From Sedimentisphaerales bacterium (GTDB lineage: Bacteria > Planctomycetota > Phycisphaerae > Sedimentisphaerales > SG8-4), in NCBI GenBank assembly GCA_016932895.1, contig JAFGCA010000054.1, positions 1 through 32,074 of the forward strand: a stretch of 32,074 bases of DNA, given 5' to 3'. A program made the translations under genes and the position numbers. The notes beneath the pieces are model-generated. The model worked only from the letters and a program-made list of their open reading frames with translations. It was not told where the DNA came from and made no database searches. Shown in pieces: positions 7,541 through 16,244 of the stretch; position 1 is the stretch's first letter; the number at the start of each line of letters is the position of its first letter.

Positions 7541-9460
7541 ATGAAAGAGTCTCTCGGAAGGGATTCCGGGTTGTGCGGTTTGAGCAGGAATCGCGTGGCG
7601 GGGCGTGGTGGGATGTTGGTCAGGTCGGTCGGGCGGGGGATGGGGCTGGTTGTGCTGTTGGCGGTGCTTGGGATCGTGGTGGGATCTCATGCGCATGCGG
7701 CGACACGCGGGACGGGGTCGGCAAGCGAGGGGAAAGTAGTATCCATCGCAACGGAGCGGTCCGTGAGCATGTTTCTGCGGAAATCGCTGGTTTGGAGATG
7801 TCCGGATTTGGCTATGGATGTGCCGGTGCGGGTGTATTTCAAAGATTCGAGCACCGGGGAAGATGGCGCCCCGGTGATTGTGTATGTGAAGAATCACGGG
7901 TATCCTCGGATCGGGCAGGAGCCGGATTCTTCGATCCTGGCGGACTTTGTGGGCGAGATGTATCTGGTCGTCGTGGTGGATTTCGAGGGGAATCCCAAAG
8001 CAGTGTCGCCTGATTTTGACTGGGACCTGCTCGAACTTCAGCGGGCGATCTACGGCTACAAGACGACGTCGCTGCTGACCGATGTTGGCCTTGTGCCGCA
8101 GGAATACTACGGCTGGTTCGTTCCGGCGGGATGCAGGCTTGCGCGGGACGTGGTGTATTTTGAGCTGGACAAGCACGGTTCTTACGGCACGAAGGAATGG
8201 GTTCTCAAAACCTGGAATACCCATTACCATAAGAAGTTTGACGTACCGATCCTGACGGATCCCAACGACATGTACGACCCGGACGGCTCGCCGATCGATT
8301 ATCAGCTTTCCATGGATATCATCTATCCTTCGGAGCCGAGTCGGAAGCTCCCGTTGTGGTTCTACAACGCGACGCGTGCGATTCGGATGGAATGTTTTCG
8401 CTGCGAGATGAATGAGCCGCACATGTACGGCTTTGCGATGCGCGGTTACGTCACGGCCATTATCGACCATTGCTGGAATCCGCTGTCGCGGCGGCCGATG
8501 TCGTGGGGGTTTATCAACGCGGTGTACAACATGGATCAGTGGAACGGCCTCAAGCGTGCCACGGCGGCGGTGCGGTTTTTTCGGGCGCATGCGGATCGGT
8601 ATGGCATCGATGCGGAGCATATCTGCGGGTGGGGGTATTCGAAGGGGTCGTACGGGATCACGCGGCTGTCGGATCCGGAGCACGAGAGCCAGGAAGAGCT
8701 GGCGACGTTTGCGGGGTATCCGCCGGGTTCGCCGGAGGCGCAGCCGTGGCAGGACTATTCGAGCCGGATTGGCGCGGGCTACCAGGCGGTGGGCATGGGG
8801 ACGCGCAATCCGCAGTACATTACATCGCGTCAGGTCCCCACCGTCACCGCGTGCGGAAAATTCGACAAGTTCAAGTTCTGGCCGATTTTTCCGGCGCTGG
8901 TGCAGGAATATGAATCGCACGAAGTTCCTCATCTGGCGTTGTGGATGGAAGAGCTTGCGCACGAGTTGCCATGGCGGTACGACGAGCGGCTGGGCCGGGA
9001 TCGGTATGCGCTGGTGATGCAGTTTTTCGACCAGGTGGTCAATCCGCACGACCATCCGGCGCCGGAGGTGCTGTATACGTTTCCGAAGGACCAGGCGACG
9101 GAGGTGACGCGGAAGGGCTATAGCCAGGCGCTTCCGGATGTTGCGCTGCTGCCGGCGGATGCGTTCGAGTATGTCTCGCTGCGGGAGCCGATTACGGTGC
9201 ATTTCGGGCAGAGGATGGACGTCGAGAGCGTGACGGGCGGCGGGGTCGAAGTGGTGCGGAAGGCGGACGGCGCCCGGGTGGCGGGTGCGTGGACGGCGTT
9301 GCGAGGGAATACGTACTTTCAGTTCGAGCCCGCGAGCAACCTGGAAGAGCAGACTGCGTACCTGATCCTGATCACCACGAAGGTCCGAAATGAGGCCGGG
9401 GTTGCGCTGGGCCAGGCGAGGACGGTTGAATTCGTCACAGGTTCAGACCAGGGCGATTGA
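7541..9460 (+). CDS. Large secreted alpha/beta-hydrolase with C-terminal Ig-like domain
   Basis: About 639 residues from the ATG at 7541, which has GGAG just upstream; longer in-frame starts overlap the previous gene and read as shadow. A signal peptide (hydrophobic stretch GLVVLLAVLGIVVG, then SHAHAA) indicates export. The central part has alpha/beta-hydrolase features: a lid-like Trp/Tyr-rich region, the phrase AAVRFFRAHADRYGID common in secreted esterases, and a nucleophile elbow GYSKG with Ser367. The likely acid and histidine lie further on but I could not assign them with certainty. From about residue 510 a beta-rich segment with ITVHFGQRMDVESV and an 'AYLILITTKVRNEAGVAL' phrase fits a bacterial Ig-like (SbsA/Big_5) domain. 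It lies 49 bases after UroD-like protein 1. The natural substrate is unknown. Confidence 0.7.
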   Translation: MKESLGRDSGLCGLSRNRVAGRGGMLVRSVGRGMGLVVLLAVLGIVVGSHAHAATRGTGSASEGKVVSIATERSVSMFLRKSLVWRCPDLAMDVPVRVYFKDSSTGEDGAPVIVYVKNHGYPRIGQEPDSSILADFVGEMYLVVVVDFEGNPKAVSPDFDWDLLELQRAIYGYKTTSLLTDVGLVPQEYYGWFVPAGCRLARDVVYFELDKHGSYGTKEWVLKTWNTHYHKKFDVPILTDPNDMYDPDGSPIDYQLSMDIIYPSEPSRKLPLWFYNATRAIRMECFRCEMNEPHMYGFAMRGYVTAIIDHCWNPLSRRPMSWGFINAVYNMDQWNGLKRATAAVRFFRAHADRYGIDAEHICGWGYSKGSYGITRLSDPEHESQEELATFAGYPPGSPEAQPWQDYSSRIGAGYQAVGMGTRNPQYITSRQVPTVTACGKFDKFKFWPIFPALVQEYESHEVPHLALWMEELAHELPWRYDERLGRDRYALVMQFFDQVVNPHDHPAPEVLYTFPKDQATEVTRKGYSQALPDVALLPADAFEYVSLREPITVHFGQRMDVESVTGGGVEVVRKADGARVAGAWTALRGNTYFQFEPASNLEEQTAYLILITTKVRNEAGVALGQARTVEFVTGSDQGD

Positions 9461-9570
9461 GAGAAGCGTGGCAGCGATACGAATGCTGCCTGGGCGCAGT
9501 GAGTAGGCGGTGGTGGGTGCGGCGGCCGTCAGATTGAGCGTGCTTGATACAATGCTGGAGTCATAGACGC

Positions 9571-10902
9571 ATGCCAGGCGAAGACACGGCGATTTCTACG
9601 CGACAATCCGGGAAGCGACCTCGGGAGGAGCCGCAGATTGCCGGCGAGCTCGGGGAGATGGGGCAGGGGTATCCTTCGTATCGATGGGTGATTCTGGGGC
9701 TGGTGTTTCTGGCGACGATGGTGAATTACGCGGATCGGATCGTACTGAGCGTGGCGTCGACGGAAGTCATCCGGAGCCTGGAGCTGGATCCTGTGGAGTA
9801 TGGGCATGTTCTGGCGGCGTTTGGGTTCATGTACGCGGTGGGGTTTCTGTTTGTCGGCAAGCTGATCGACAAGCTGGGGACGAAGCTGGGGTACCTGGCG
9901 GCGATGGTGTCGTGGTCTGTGGCGGGGGCGTTGGCGGGGCTGAGCGGGAGCATGATGTCGCTTGCGTGCATGCGAGGGCTGTTGGGGATTACGGCGAGCG
10001 GGAATTTCCCGGCGGCGATCAAGTCGGTGGCGGAGTGGTTTCATCCGAAGCAGCGTGCGTTGGCGACGGCGTTGTTTAACAGCGGGCCTCACGTGGCGTT
10101 GGTGGCGGGGCCTCCGGTGATCGCGGCGTTGACGTTGTGGGTAGGCTGGCGGGCGATGTTCGCGATTGTCGGGCTGGCGGGGCTGCCGCTTGCGTTGGTG
10201 TGGCAGGTGCTTTACAAGCATCCGGCCCACCTGGATCAAACGCAAGCGGCGCAAGAGGCGGAGAGGCCGGCGGTGAAGCCGATTCGGTGGCGCGACATGT
10301 TGGGGGATGTTCGGCTGTGGGCGATTATGATCGTGAAGTTTCTGACGGACGGGGTGTGGTGGTTTTACATTTTCTGGTTGCCGCCGCTTCTGAAGGAGAA
10401 GTATGGTTTCGACATCAAAGGGATCGGCTGGGCGATGCCGGTGGTGTATGCGATTGCGATCGTGCTGGCGAACGTGGCGGGTTGGTACACGGGACATCTG
10501 ATCGGGAAGGGGTGGAGCCATTTTCGGGCGAGGAAATGGGTGATGCTGTTGTGCGCCGCGTGTCTGCCGGTTACGGCGTTAAGCGGGTTTACGCCATATC
10601 CGGTGGTGGTGATCCTTCTGGTGGCGTTGGCGGCTGGAGCGCACAGCGGATGGGCGGCCAATACGTTTTCGTTGATGTCGGATTGTTTCCCGACGCGTGC
10701 GGTGGCGTCGGTGGCGGGGCTGGGCGGCTTTGCCGGCGGAGTGGGGGGGATCTTCATTTCGGCGCTGGTGCCGGGGTTCATCGTCAAGTTCTGGGGATAC
10801 GCGCCTGCGCTGGTGATGATGGCGGTGTTGCATCCGTTGGCGTTTGTGATGGTTCAGTTCATGATCAAGGCCCCCAGGGACGTCTGTAAGGAAGGAGACT
10901 GA
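9571..10902 (+). CDS. MFS transporter, anion:cation symporter type (sugar-acid transporter-like)
   Basis: About 443 residues with 12 predicted membrane segments. The start is the ATG at 9571, with GGAG ten bases before; a TTG at 9544 in the same frame is less likely. Helix 1 ends in NYADR, and the loop after helix 2 reads GKLIDKLGTKLG, the MFS signature region. The phrase SVAEWFHPKQRALATALFNSG matches the 'RWF.P.ERA.A.GIFN.G' pattern of ExuT/GudP-like hexuronate and glucarate transporters (ACS family). The role would be proton- or ion-coupled uptake of a sugar acid across the inner membrane. Its stop overlaps the ribosome-binding region of the next gene, so the two are co-transcribed. It is one of two separate uptake systems in this unit. 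Confidence 0.85.
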   Translation: MPGEDTAISTRQSGKRPREEPQIAGELGEMGQGYPSYRWVILGLVFLATMVNYADRIVLSVASTEVIRSLELDPVEYGHVLAAFGFMYAVGFLFVGKLIDKLGTKLGYLAAMVSWSVAGALAGLSGSMMSLACMRGLLGITASGNFPAAIKSVAEWFHPKQRALATALFNSGPHVALVAGPPVIAALTLWVGWRAMFAIVGLAGLPLALVWQVLYKHPAHLDQTQAAQEAERPAVKPIRWRDMLGDVRLWAIMIVKFLTDGVWWFYIFWLPPLLKEKYGFDIKGIGWAMPVVYAIAIVLANVAGWYTGHLIGKGWSHFRARKWVMLLCAACLPVTALSGFTPYPVVVILLVALAAGAHSGWAANTFSLMSDCFPTRAVASVAGLGGFAGGVGGIFISALVPGFIVKFWGYAPALVMMAVLHPLAFVMVQFMIKAPRDVCKEGD

Positions 10903-10907
10903 TTGTC

Positions 10908-12134
10908 ATGGGGTATCAGGGGCGATACACGCAGGTCGATCCGGAGGCGGAGGCTTCGCTGCGGAGGCTTCTGGAGAAGCTCAACGAGGAACTCAATCCG
11001 GCGGAGCATCGGGGGATCCGGGAACATTTCATGCGGGCGATGACATGGCAGGCGGTGGAGCGGCCGCCGCTGCGATTGCTGTTTCAGGAGCTTCTCGAGC
11101 GGATCGACGAGAAGAGCAGCAACATGTATCCGGTGCGAGAAGCGGTGAACGATCCGGCGAAGTTGCTGGTGAACGAGCTATGGTACGGTCGTGCGTCGGC
11201 GATGGGATGGCTGGAGGTGCGGGACGATCAGCCGTTGCAGGTGCGGGTGAACCTGGGGATCGGCCTGGTGGCGTCGACGTTCGGCAGCGAGCTGTACGTG
11301 GTGGAGAACAATCCGCCGTGGGTGGCGCCTCTGACGAAGGACAAGGAGGCGATTCCGCGGGCGATCGAGAAGGCGCTGGACGAGTACGACGTCGAGGATG
11401 CAATGAATCGTGGGTGGATCCCCAAGGCCGCGGAGATGCACGACTATTACAAGGAGATTCTGGCGGAGTATCCGAACGTGGAGCGGTCCGTCGCGGTGGC
11501 GTTGCCGGATTTGCAGGGGCCCTTCACGACGGCGGAGTATCTGTGGGGCAGCGATCTGTACCTGGCGATGTACACGCACGGGGAGCTGGTGGATCGTCTT
11601 CTGGAGGCACTTGCAAAAGCGCAGGTGCGGCTGCATGGGTATTTTCGTGAGAACTGGATCGGGCGGGAGTTGCTGCCGGAAGGGTTCAGCCATCAGCATG
11701 GGTTGATGGTGCGGGGCAACATTCTGATCCGGTGCGACGGGAACATCATGATCAGTCCCAAGATGTACAGAGAGCGTGTGCTGCCGTGGGACATGTATGT
11801 GGCGAAGAACGCCGGCGGAGGGAGCTTTCATTCGTGCGGGAAGTGGGATCATAACGTGCGGGCGGTGATCGAGTCGGGAGTGTTCGGGACGATCGACTTC
11901 GGGATGAATCAGAGCCGGCTGCATGATGATATGGATGGTTATTACCGATTGGCGAAGGAGCGGCGGATTCACTTCAACCAGGTGGATACGGCAGAGGAGG
12001 AGATTTTGTCCGGGGACATTACCAAGAGATTTCCGACGGGGGTGACGTTGCAGCATTCGACGAAGGGGATCGCGTCGGCCAGGCGTTTGGTGGAGGCGTA
12101 TCGCGAGCACGTGGTGGAGGCCGGGGGGGCATAG
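10908..12134 (+). CDS. UroD-family protein 2, divergent metal site
   Basis: A 408-residue protein. AAGGAG at 10892-10897, inside the end of the MFS gene, serves the ATG at 10908. It is a distant paralogue of UroD-like protein 1: both share a 'MISPKMYRERVLP'-like segment and the HSCG motif (His308, Cys310 here). No cysteine follows Cys310, so the distal zinc-ligand cysteine present in protein 1 (GGGCDT) is missing; the aligned segment reads FNQVDT. The N-terminus also differs, with an extra helical region of about 40 residues before the phrase HFMRAMTWQAVERPPL. This could mean a different metal ligand or a different reaction. Such genes are often seen in carbohydrate clusters of Planctomycetes and Lentisphaerae without a known function. 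Confidence 0.75.
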   Translation: MGYQGRYTQVDPEAEASLRRLLEKLNEELNPAEHRGIREHFMRAMTWQAVERPPLRLLFQELLERIDEKSSNMYPVREAVNDPAKLLVNELWYGRASAMGWLEVRDDQPLQVRVNLGIGLVASTFGSELYVVENNPPWVAPLTKDKEAIPRAIEKALDEYDVEDAMNRGWIPKAAEMHDYYKEILAEYPNVERSVAVALPDLQGPFTTAEYLWGSDLYLAMYTHGELVDRLLEALAKAQVRLHGYFRENWIGRELLPEGFSHQHGLMVRGNILIRCDGNIMISPKMYRERVLPWDMYVAKNAGGGSFHSCGKWDHNVRAVIESGVFGTIDFGMNQSRLHDDMDGYYRLAKERRIHFNQVDTAEEEILSGDITKRFPTGVTLQHSTKGIASARRLVEAYREHVVEAGGA

Positions 12135-12269
12135 GCGCCTGGTGACGATGGAGTGACCGGGAAAGGCGTCGGGGATTGGATGAATGGCAGGATTGACCGG
12201 GTCAGAGGAAGAGTGTAAGCTCGGACGCAGGTCGGAAAGGCAAGCAGGCTGGTGGGAAGGAGCGATTGT

Positions 12270-13268
12270 ATGCGGACATGGATGGCAGCGGTGCTCGGGG
12301 GTCTGGTGTTGCTCGCAGGGGCAGGCGGGTGCGGCAAGGACGGAGGGGGCGGGAAGGTGAAGGTGCGGTTAGCGACGGTGCTGCCGGCGGATCATCCCAG
12401 CTGCGAAGCGTTGGGGTTCTTTCGAGATCGGCTTGCCGAGGTGTCCGGCGGGCAGGTGGACGTGCAGTTGTTTTTGAACAGCCAGTTGGGCGGGGACGCG
12501 GAGACGATCGAGTTTTGCCAGGCGGGGAACATTGAGATGGTCTACACGTCGAGCGCATCGTTGGCGCAACACGCCGCGATGATGAACGTGGTGTGTTTGC
12601 CGTATATGTTTGATGACATGGAGCATCTGCATCGGGCGATGGATGGGGAGGTGGGCAAAGCGTTGGCGGCGGAGCTGGAGGAGATCGGGTTGCGGCCGTT
12701 GTGTTGGTTCGATGCGGGGACTCGCAACGTGATGACGAAGAAAGGGCCGGTGCCCGAGCCCGCGGATCTGGAGGGTTTGAAGATTCGGGTGCAGCAGTCG
12801 TCGCTGATGATCGACACGCTTAACGCGATGGGGGCGGCGGCGACGCCGATGGGGCAGGGGGAGGTGTATACGTCGCTGCAGACGGGGCGGCTGGACGGGT
12901 GGGAGAATAATCCGGCAACGTGCGAGAGCTTCAAGATGTACGAGACTGGGTGCAGATATTTCACGTGGACGCAGCATTTGGCGATTCCGGACGCGGTGGT
13001 GATCAACGCAGGATTTCTGGGACGCCAGAGCCCGGAAGTGCAGGGGTGGATCGAGCAGGTGGCGGCGGAGACGACCGCGAAGCAGCGGGATCTGTGGGCG
13101 ACGGGGGAGGCGGCGATTGTGGCGGAGCTGAAAGAGGCGGGGATGGAGTTTTCGCAGGCGGATCGGGCGGCGTATGCCGAGCGGGTCAAGCGGGTGTATC
13201 CGACGTATTATGCAAAGTACGGGGCGGAGTTCGAGGCGTTGTGCAAGCAGATCGAGGGGATGAAATAG
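12270..13268 (+). CDS. dctP: TRAP transporter substrate-binding lipoprotein, DctP family
   Basis: About 332 residues from the ATG at 12270, with AAGGAG seven bases before it (12257-12262). A signal peptide ends in a lipobox-like LAGAGGC, so it is probably a lipoprotein anchored outside the inner membrane. Family features: an opening strand KVRLATVLPADHPSC, GLKIRVQQS with Arg173 (the conserved arginine that binds the substrate carboxylate in DctP proteins), MGQGEVYTSLQTGRLDGWE and NNPATCESFKMYE. These phrases resemble DctP proteins for sugar acids such as uronates. It lies 135 bases after UroD-like protein 2 and is followed at once by dctQ. It would capture a carboxylated sugar and deliver it to DctQM. 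The ligand itself is inferred. Confidence 0.9.
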   Translation: MRTWMAAVLGGLVLLAGAGGCGKDGGGGKVKVRLATVLPADHPSCEALGFFRDRLAEVSGGQVDVQLFLNSQLGGDAETIEFCQAGNIEMVYTSSASLAQHAAMMNVVCLPYMFDDMEHLHRAMDGEVGKALAAELEEIGLRPLCWFDAGTRNVMTKKGPVPEPADLEGLKIRVQQSSLMIDTLNAMGAAATPMGQGEVYTSLQTGRLDGWENNPATCESFKMYETGCRYFTWTQHLAIPDAVVINAGFLGRQSPEVQGWIEQVAAETTAKQRDLWATGEAAIVAELKEAGMEFSQADRAAYAERVKRVYPTYYAKYGAEFEALCKQIEGMK

Positions 13269-13742
13269 ATGTGGCGGGTGGCGGCGCGGCATTTTGAGGA
13301 GCTGGTGGGCGGTGCGCTGCTGGTGGGGATGTGCGTGATCGCTGTGCTGAAGGTGGCGAGTCGGTACGTCGGCGGCGGAGAGCTCAGCTGGGCGGAGGAG
13401 GGATGTACGCTGCTGTTTGTGTACCTGGTGTTCGTGGGGGCGGCGTCGGGGGTGAAGGCGGGGGAGCATTTCGCGGTGGAGGTCCTGGTGGAGAAGGCGC
13501 CGCGGTGGTTGCAGAGGTGGCTGGTGGGGGCGTCGCAGGTGCTGGTGGTGGCGTTTGGGGGGCTGCTGCTGTGGTATGGGGTAGAGTTGGTGCTGACGGG
13601 GCGGGCGAGCGTAACGCCGGCGTTGGAACTGCCGCGGAGCGTGGGGTATGCGGCCGTGCCGGTGGGCGGGCTGTTGATCGTGGTGCGGGGGCTGGGGCGA
13701 CTGGTGGGGACGGTGCGGGGCGAGAGGGGGGAGGCGGGATGA
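13269..13742 (+). CDS. dctQ: TRAP transporter small membrane subunit, DctQ family
   Basis: A 157-residue integral membrane protein with four predicted membrane segments. The ATG follows the dctP stop with no gap. The family pattern 'SRYVGGGELSWAEEGCTLLFVYLVF' type segment (Trp and Glu before helix 2) and GVKAGEHFAVEVL after it are typical of DctQ. It pairs with DctM to form the sodium-driven permease that receives substrate from DctP. Its last bases overlap the dctM start in an ATGA arrangement, showing translational coupling. Confidence 0.92.
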   Translation: MWRVAARHFEELVGGALLVGMCVIAVLKVASRYVGGGELSWAEEGCTLLFVYLVFVGAASGVKAGEHFAVEVLVEKAPRWLQRWLVGASQVLVVAFGGLLLWYGVELVLTGRASVTPALELPRSVGYAAVPVGGLLIVVRGLGRLVGTVRGERGEAG

Positions 13743-15016
13743 TCTGGTGTTTGTTTTTGTCGTTTGCGGGGATGCTGCTGATCGGGGTGCCGGTCTCGGT
13801 GTGCCTGGTGCTCGCGGCGACGGCGGCGATGGCGGGGTTCAGCCACTTCGGGCTGGAAGTGGTGGTTTCGAAGCTGTACTCGGCGAGCGAGAACTTCCCC
13901 TTGGTGGCGATTCCGTTTTTCATTCTGGCGGGGAACATCATGAGCAAGGGGGGGATGTCGGATCGGCTGATTCGCCTTGCCCAGTCGGTGGTCGGGCGTG
14001 TGCGCGGGGGGCTGGCGATGGTGATGGTGATGGCGTGCATGTTTTTCGCGAGCGTGTCGGGCTCGACGGCGGCGACGACGGCGGCGATCGGGATTGTCCT
14101 GATCCCGGCGATCGTGCGGCAGGGATTTTCGCGGGGATCAGCCACGAGTCTTCAGGCGACGGCCGGGTCCATCGGGATTATCATCCCGCCAAGTCTGCCG
14201 TTTGTGCTTCTGGGGGTGATCTCGGGAATTTCGATCGGGGAGCTGTTTTTGGGCGGGGTGTTTCCGGGCCTGATCCTCGGAGCGGTGCTGATGGTGGTGG
14301 CGTACCTGACGGCGCGGGTGCAGAAGCATCCGCCGTCGGGGGAGAGTTTCAGCGTGCGTCGGGTAGGGCAGGCGTTGTGGCACTCGGTGCTGTCCCTGTT
14401 GACTGTGGTGTGGATCATCGGGGGGATCATTGGGGGGTACGTGACGCCGACGGAGGCGGCGATCGTGGCGGTGGTGTGGTCGGCGCTGGTGTCAGGGTTG
14501 GTGTATCGCGAGTTGCGATGGGGGCATCTGCCGGAGATCCTGGTGAACACGGTGAAGATCACGGCTGTGGTCGTGCTGTGCATCGGGGCGTCGGCGCCGT
14601 TTGCGTGGCTGATGACGATTGAGCACATTCCGGATCGGATTGCGTCGGCGATGTTGGCGGTGTCGGGGAATGCGTACGTGCTGCGGCTGTTGATGGTGCT
14701 GATTCTGCTGGGGGTCGGGACCTTCCTGGACTTGACGCCGGCGATGATTCTGCTGGTGCCGATCCTGATGCCGGTGGCGGCGAGTGCGGGGATGGCTCCG
14801 GTCCATTTCGGGGTGATGACGGTAATGGCGTTGGGCGTGGGCCAGTGTACGCCGCCGGTGGGGATCGCGCTGTTCGTGGCATGCGGCGTATCGAAAACGC
14901 GCGTCGGGGAGGTGCTGGGGCCGCTGGTTCCGTACCTGGCGGCGATGGTGGTGGCGCTGCTGCTCGTGACGTTCTGGGGGCCGTTTTCGACGTGGCTGCC
15001 GGCGGTGCTGATCTGA
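13739..15016 (+). CDS. dctM: TRAP transporter large permease subunit, DctM family
   Basis: A 425-residue protein of about 12 membrane segments. The start is the ATG at 13739, overlapping the dctQ stop; longer in-frame starts run back through dctQ and are rejected. Family phrases include FPLVAIPFFILAGNIMSKGG, FFASVSGSTAATTAAIG, TAGSIGIIIPPSLPFVL and VGQCTPPVGIALFVAC. With DctQ it forms the ion-coupled transport channel. It is the last gene of the plus-strand unit; only 19 bases separate its stop from the stop of the convergent regulator gene, and no hairpin terminator is visible there. Confidence 0.95.
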   Translation: MIWCLFLSFAGMLLIGVPVSVCLVLAATAAMAGFSHFGLEVVVSKLYSASENFPLVAIPFFILAGNIMSKGGMSDRLIRLAQSVVGRVRGGLAMVMVMACMFFASVSGSTAATTAAIGIVLIPAIVRQGFSRGSATSLQATAGSIGIIIPPSLPFVLLGVISGISIGELFLGGVFPGLILGAVLMVVAYLTARVQKHPPSGESFSVRRVGQALWHSVLSLLTVVWIIGGIIGGYVTPTEAAIVAVVWSALVSGLVYRELRWGHLPEILVNTVKITAVVVLCIGASAPFAWLMTIEHIPDRIASAMLAVSGNAYVLRLLMVLILLGVGTFLDLTPAMILLVPILMPVAASAGMAPVHFGVMTVMALGVGQCTPPVGIALFVACGVSKTRVGEVLGPLVPYLAAMVVALLLVTFWGPFSTWLPAVLI

Positions 15017-15035
15017 CAGGTCCGGCCAGGGGGCT

Positions 15036-16244
15036 TCACGAGGCGTGGATGGTCTGTTTCTGTCGTCGGTACTGCAGAGGGGTGAGGCTGGTGACCTTTT
15101 TGAACTGAACGCCCATGGCCGTGGGGGTCGAAAAACCGAGCTGTTCTGAGATATGAGCGATGGAAAGGTTGGTCTCGATGAGCAGACGAATCACGCGTTG
15201 GATGCGTTCGTGCTGGATGAGTGCGTTCACCGAGCGGCCAAGGGTTTTGCGGCAATGGAGTTGAAGAGATCGTTTGGAGATGGCGACGGCGTCCGCGACC
15301 TCTTCGACGGTAAGAGTTCGTGCGGCATGGTCCTTGATGTATCTCAGGGTCTGAGCGGCGATGACGTCCTCCACCGCGAGGATGTCGGTGGAGCGGCGGC
15401 GGACCACATAAGAGGGGTGGACGAGGATCTGCGTGTCGCGGGGTCTCTGATTGTCCATGAGTTGGTGCAAGACGGCGCCGGCCTCGAATCCGGCAGCTTT
15501 GGTGGCCAGTGCGACGCTCGAGAGGGGATACCCGGAGAGTTCACAGAGGAACTCATCATTGTCGACGCCGATGATGGCGACGTCTTCAGGAACACGAAGT
15601 TCAGCGGCTCGGCAGGCATGGACAACGTGGAGGGCACAGTCGTCATTGCACGCCATGACGCCGACCGGCGTGGGCAGGGAGGCGAGCCAGTCTGCAAGTT
15701 TCTGGCTGCCTCTTCGGCTGCTTTGGCCTGAACGATTGCGCGGGATCTGGCAGGAGCTTGCCTGCCGCCCTGCTGTGATAAGGCGTGAGCGGAAGCCTTC
15801 CTCTCGTTCTCGCGACCAGTAGAACTCGCTGAAGCCACAGTAGCCGAAGTTTGTCAGGCCGCAATGGAGGAGGTGGTCGGCGGCGAGAGCGCCGATCGCC
15901 TGGCCGTCGCTGGCAATCGTTCCGACTCCGACGGCCAGCTCGCTGACGCCGTGGACGACGGCGGGGATGCCTGCATCGGAGATGCGTTGCAGCTCGTCAC
16001 GCGTAAGAACCTGAGCGACGACGCCATCGAAGTCTTCGAGGTCAGCGGTGCGAAACGTGCGGCGTCGGGGGCGCCGATAAAACTCCGCCTCGAAAGAGAA
16101 AAGCCACGGCCCGTGAAGGCGTGCGTAGGCGACGATGCCCTCGAGCAGGCCGCGGGTGTAGGCGCGGTGGGGCTCGAGCATGACCTTGATGGACCGGATG
16201 CCGGCATTGTGGCGTTGCGACGATGCGAGCGGTTTTCTTGCCAT
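15036..16244 (-). CDS. XylR-type transcription regulator (sugar-sensor domain plus AraC helix-turn-helix)
   Basis: About 402 residues from the ATG at 16244 on the minus strand, which has GAGGT eleven bases before it; an ATG at 16328 would add 28 residues without family character. Length fits E. coli XylR (392). The N-terminal 280 or so residues are a periplasmic-binding-protein-like sensor of the LacI type, opening with IKVMLEPHRAYTRGLLEG and containing VGVMACNDDCALHV and 'EDVAIIGVDNDEFLCEL'. Residues from about 295 form an AraC-type DNA-binding domain with two helix-turn-helix units, ending in TSLTPLQYRRQKQ. It faces the dctM gene tail to tail. The site at 16378-16407, 133 bases upstream of its start, and its twin at 6057-6086 are its probable operators. 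The inducer is presumably a sugar or sugar acid. Confidence 0.9.
   Translation of the reverse strand: MARKPLASSQRHNAGIRSIKVMLEPHRAYTRGLLEGIVAYARLHGPWLFSFEAEFYRRPRRRTFRTADLEDFDGVVAQVLTRDELQRISDAGIPAVVHGVSELAVGVGTIASDGQAIGALAADHLLHCGLTNFGYCGFSEFYWSREREEGFRSRLITAGRQASSCQIPRNRSGQSSRRGSQKLADWLASLPTPVGVMACNDDCALHVVHACRAAELRVPEDVAIIGVDNDEFLCELSGYPLSSVALATKAAGFEAGAVLHQLMDNQRPRDTQILVHPSYVVRRRSTDILAVEDVIAAQTLRYIKDHAARTLTVEEVADAVAISKRSLQLHCRKTLGRSVNALIQHERIQRVIRLLIETNLSIAHISEQLGFSTPTAMGVQFKKVTSLTPLQYRRQKQTIHAS

Noticed and set aside
9525..9553. Promoter before the MFS gene with TACAAT at 9548-9553
   Set aside because: There is no acceptable -35 element at the right distance, and the start point would fall on the ribosome-binding site.
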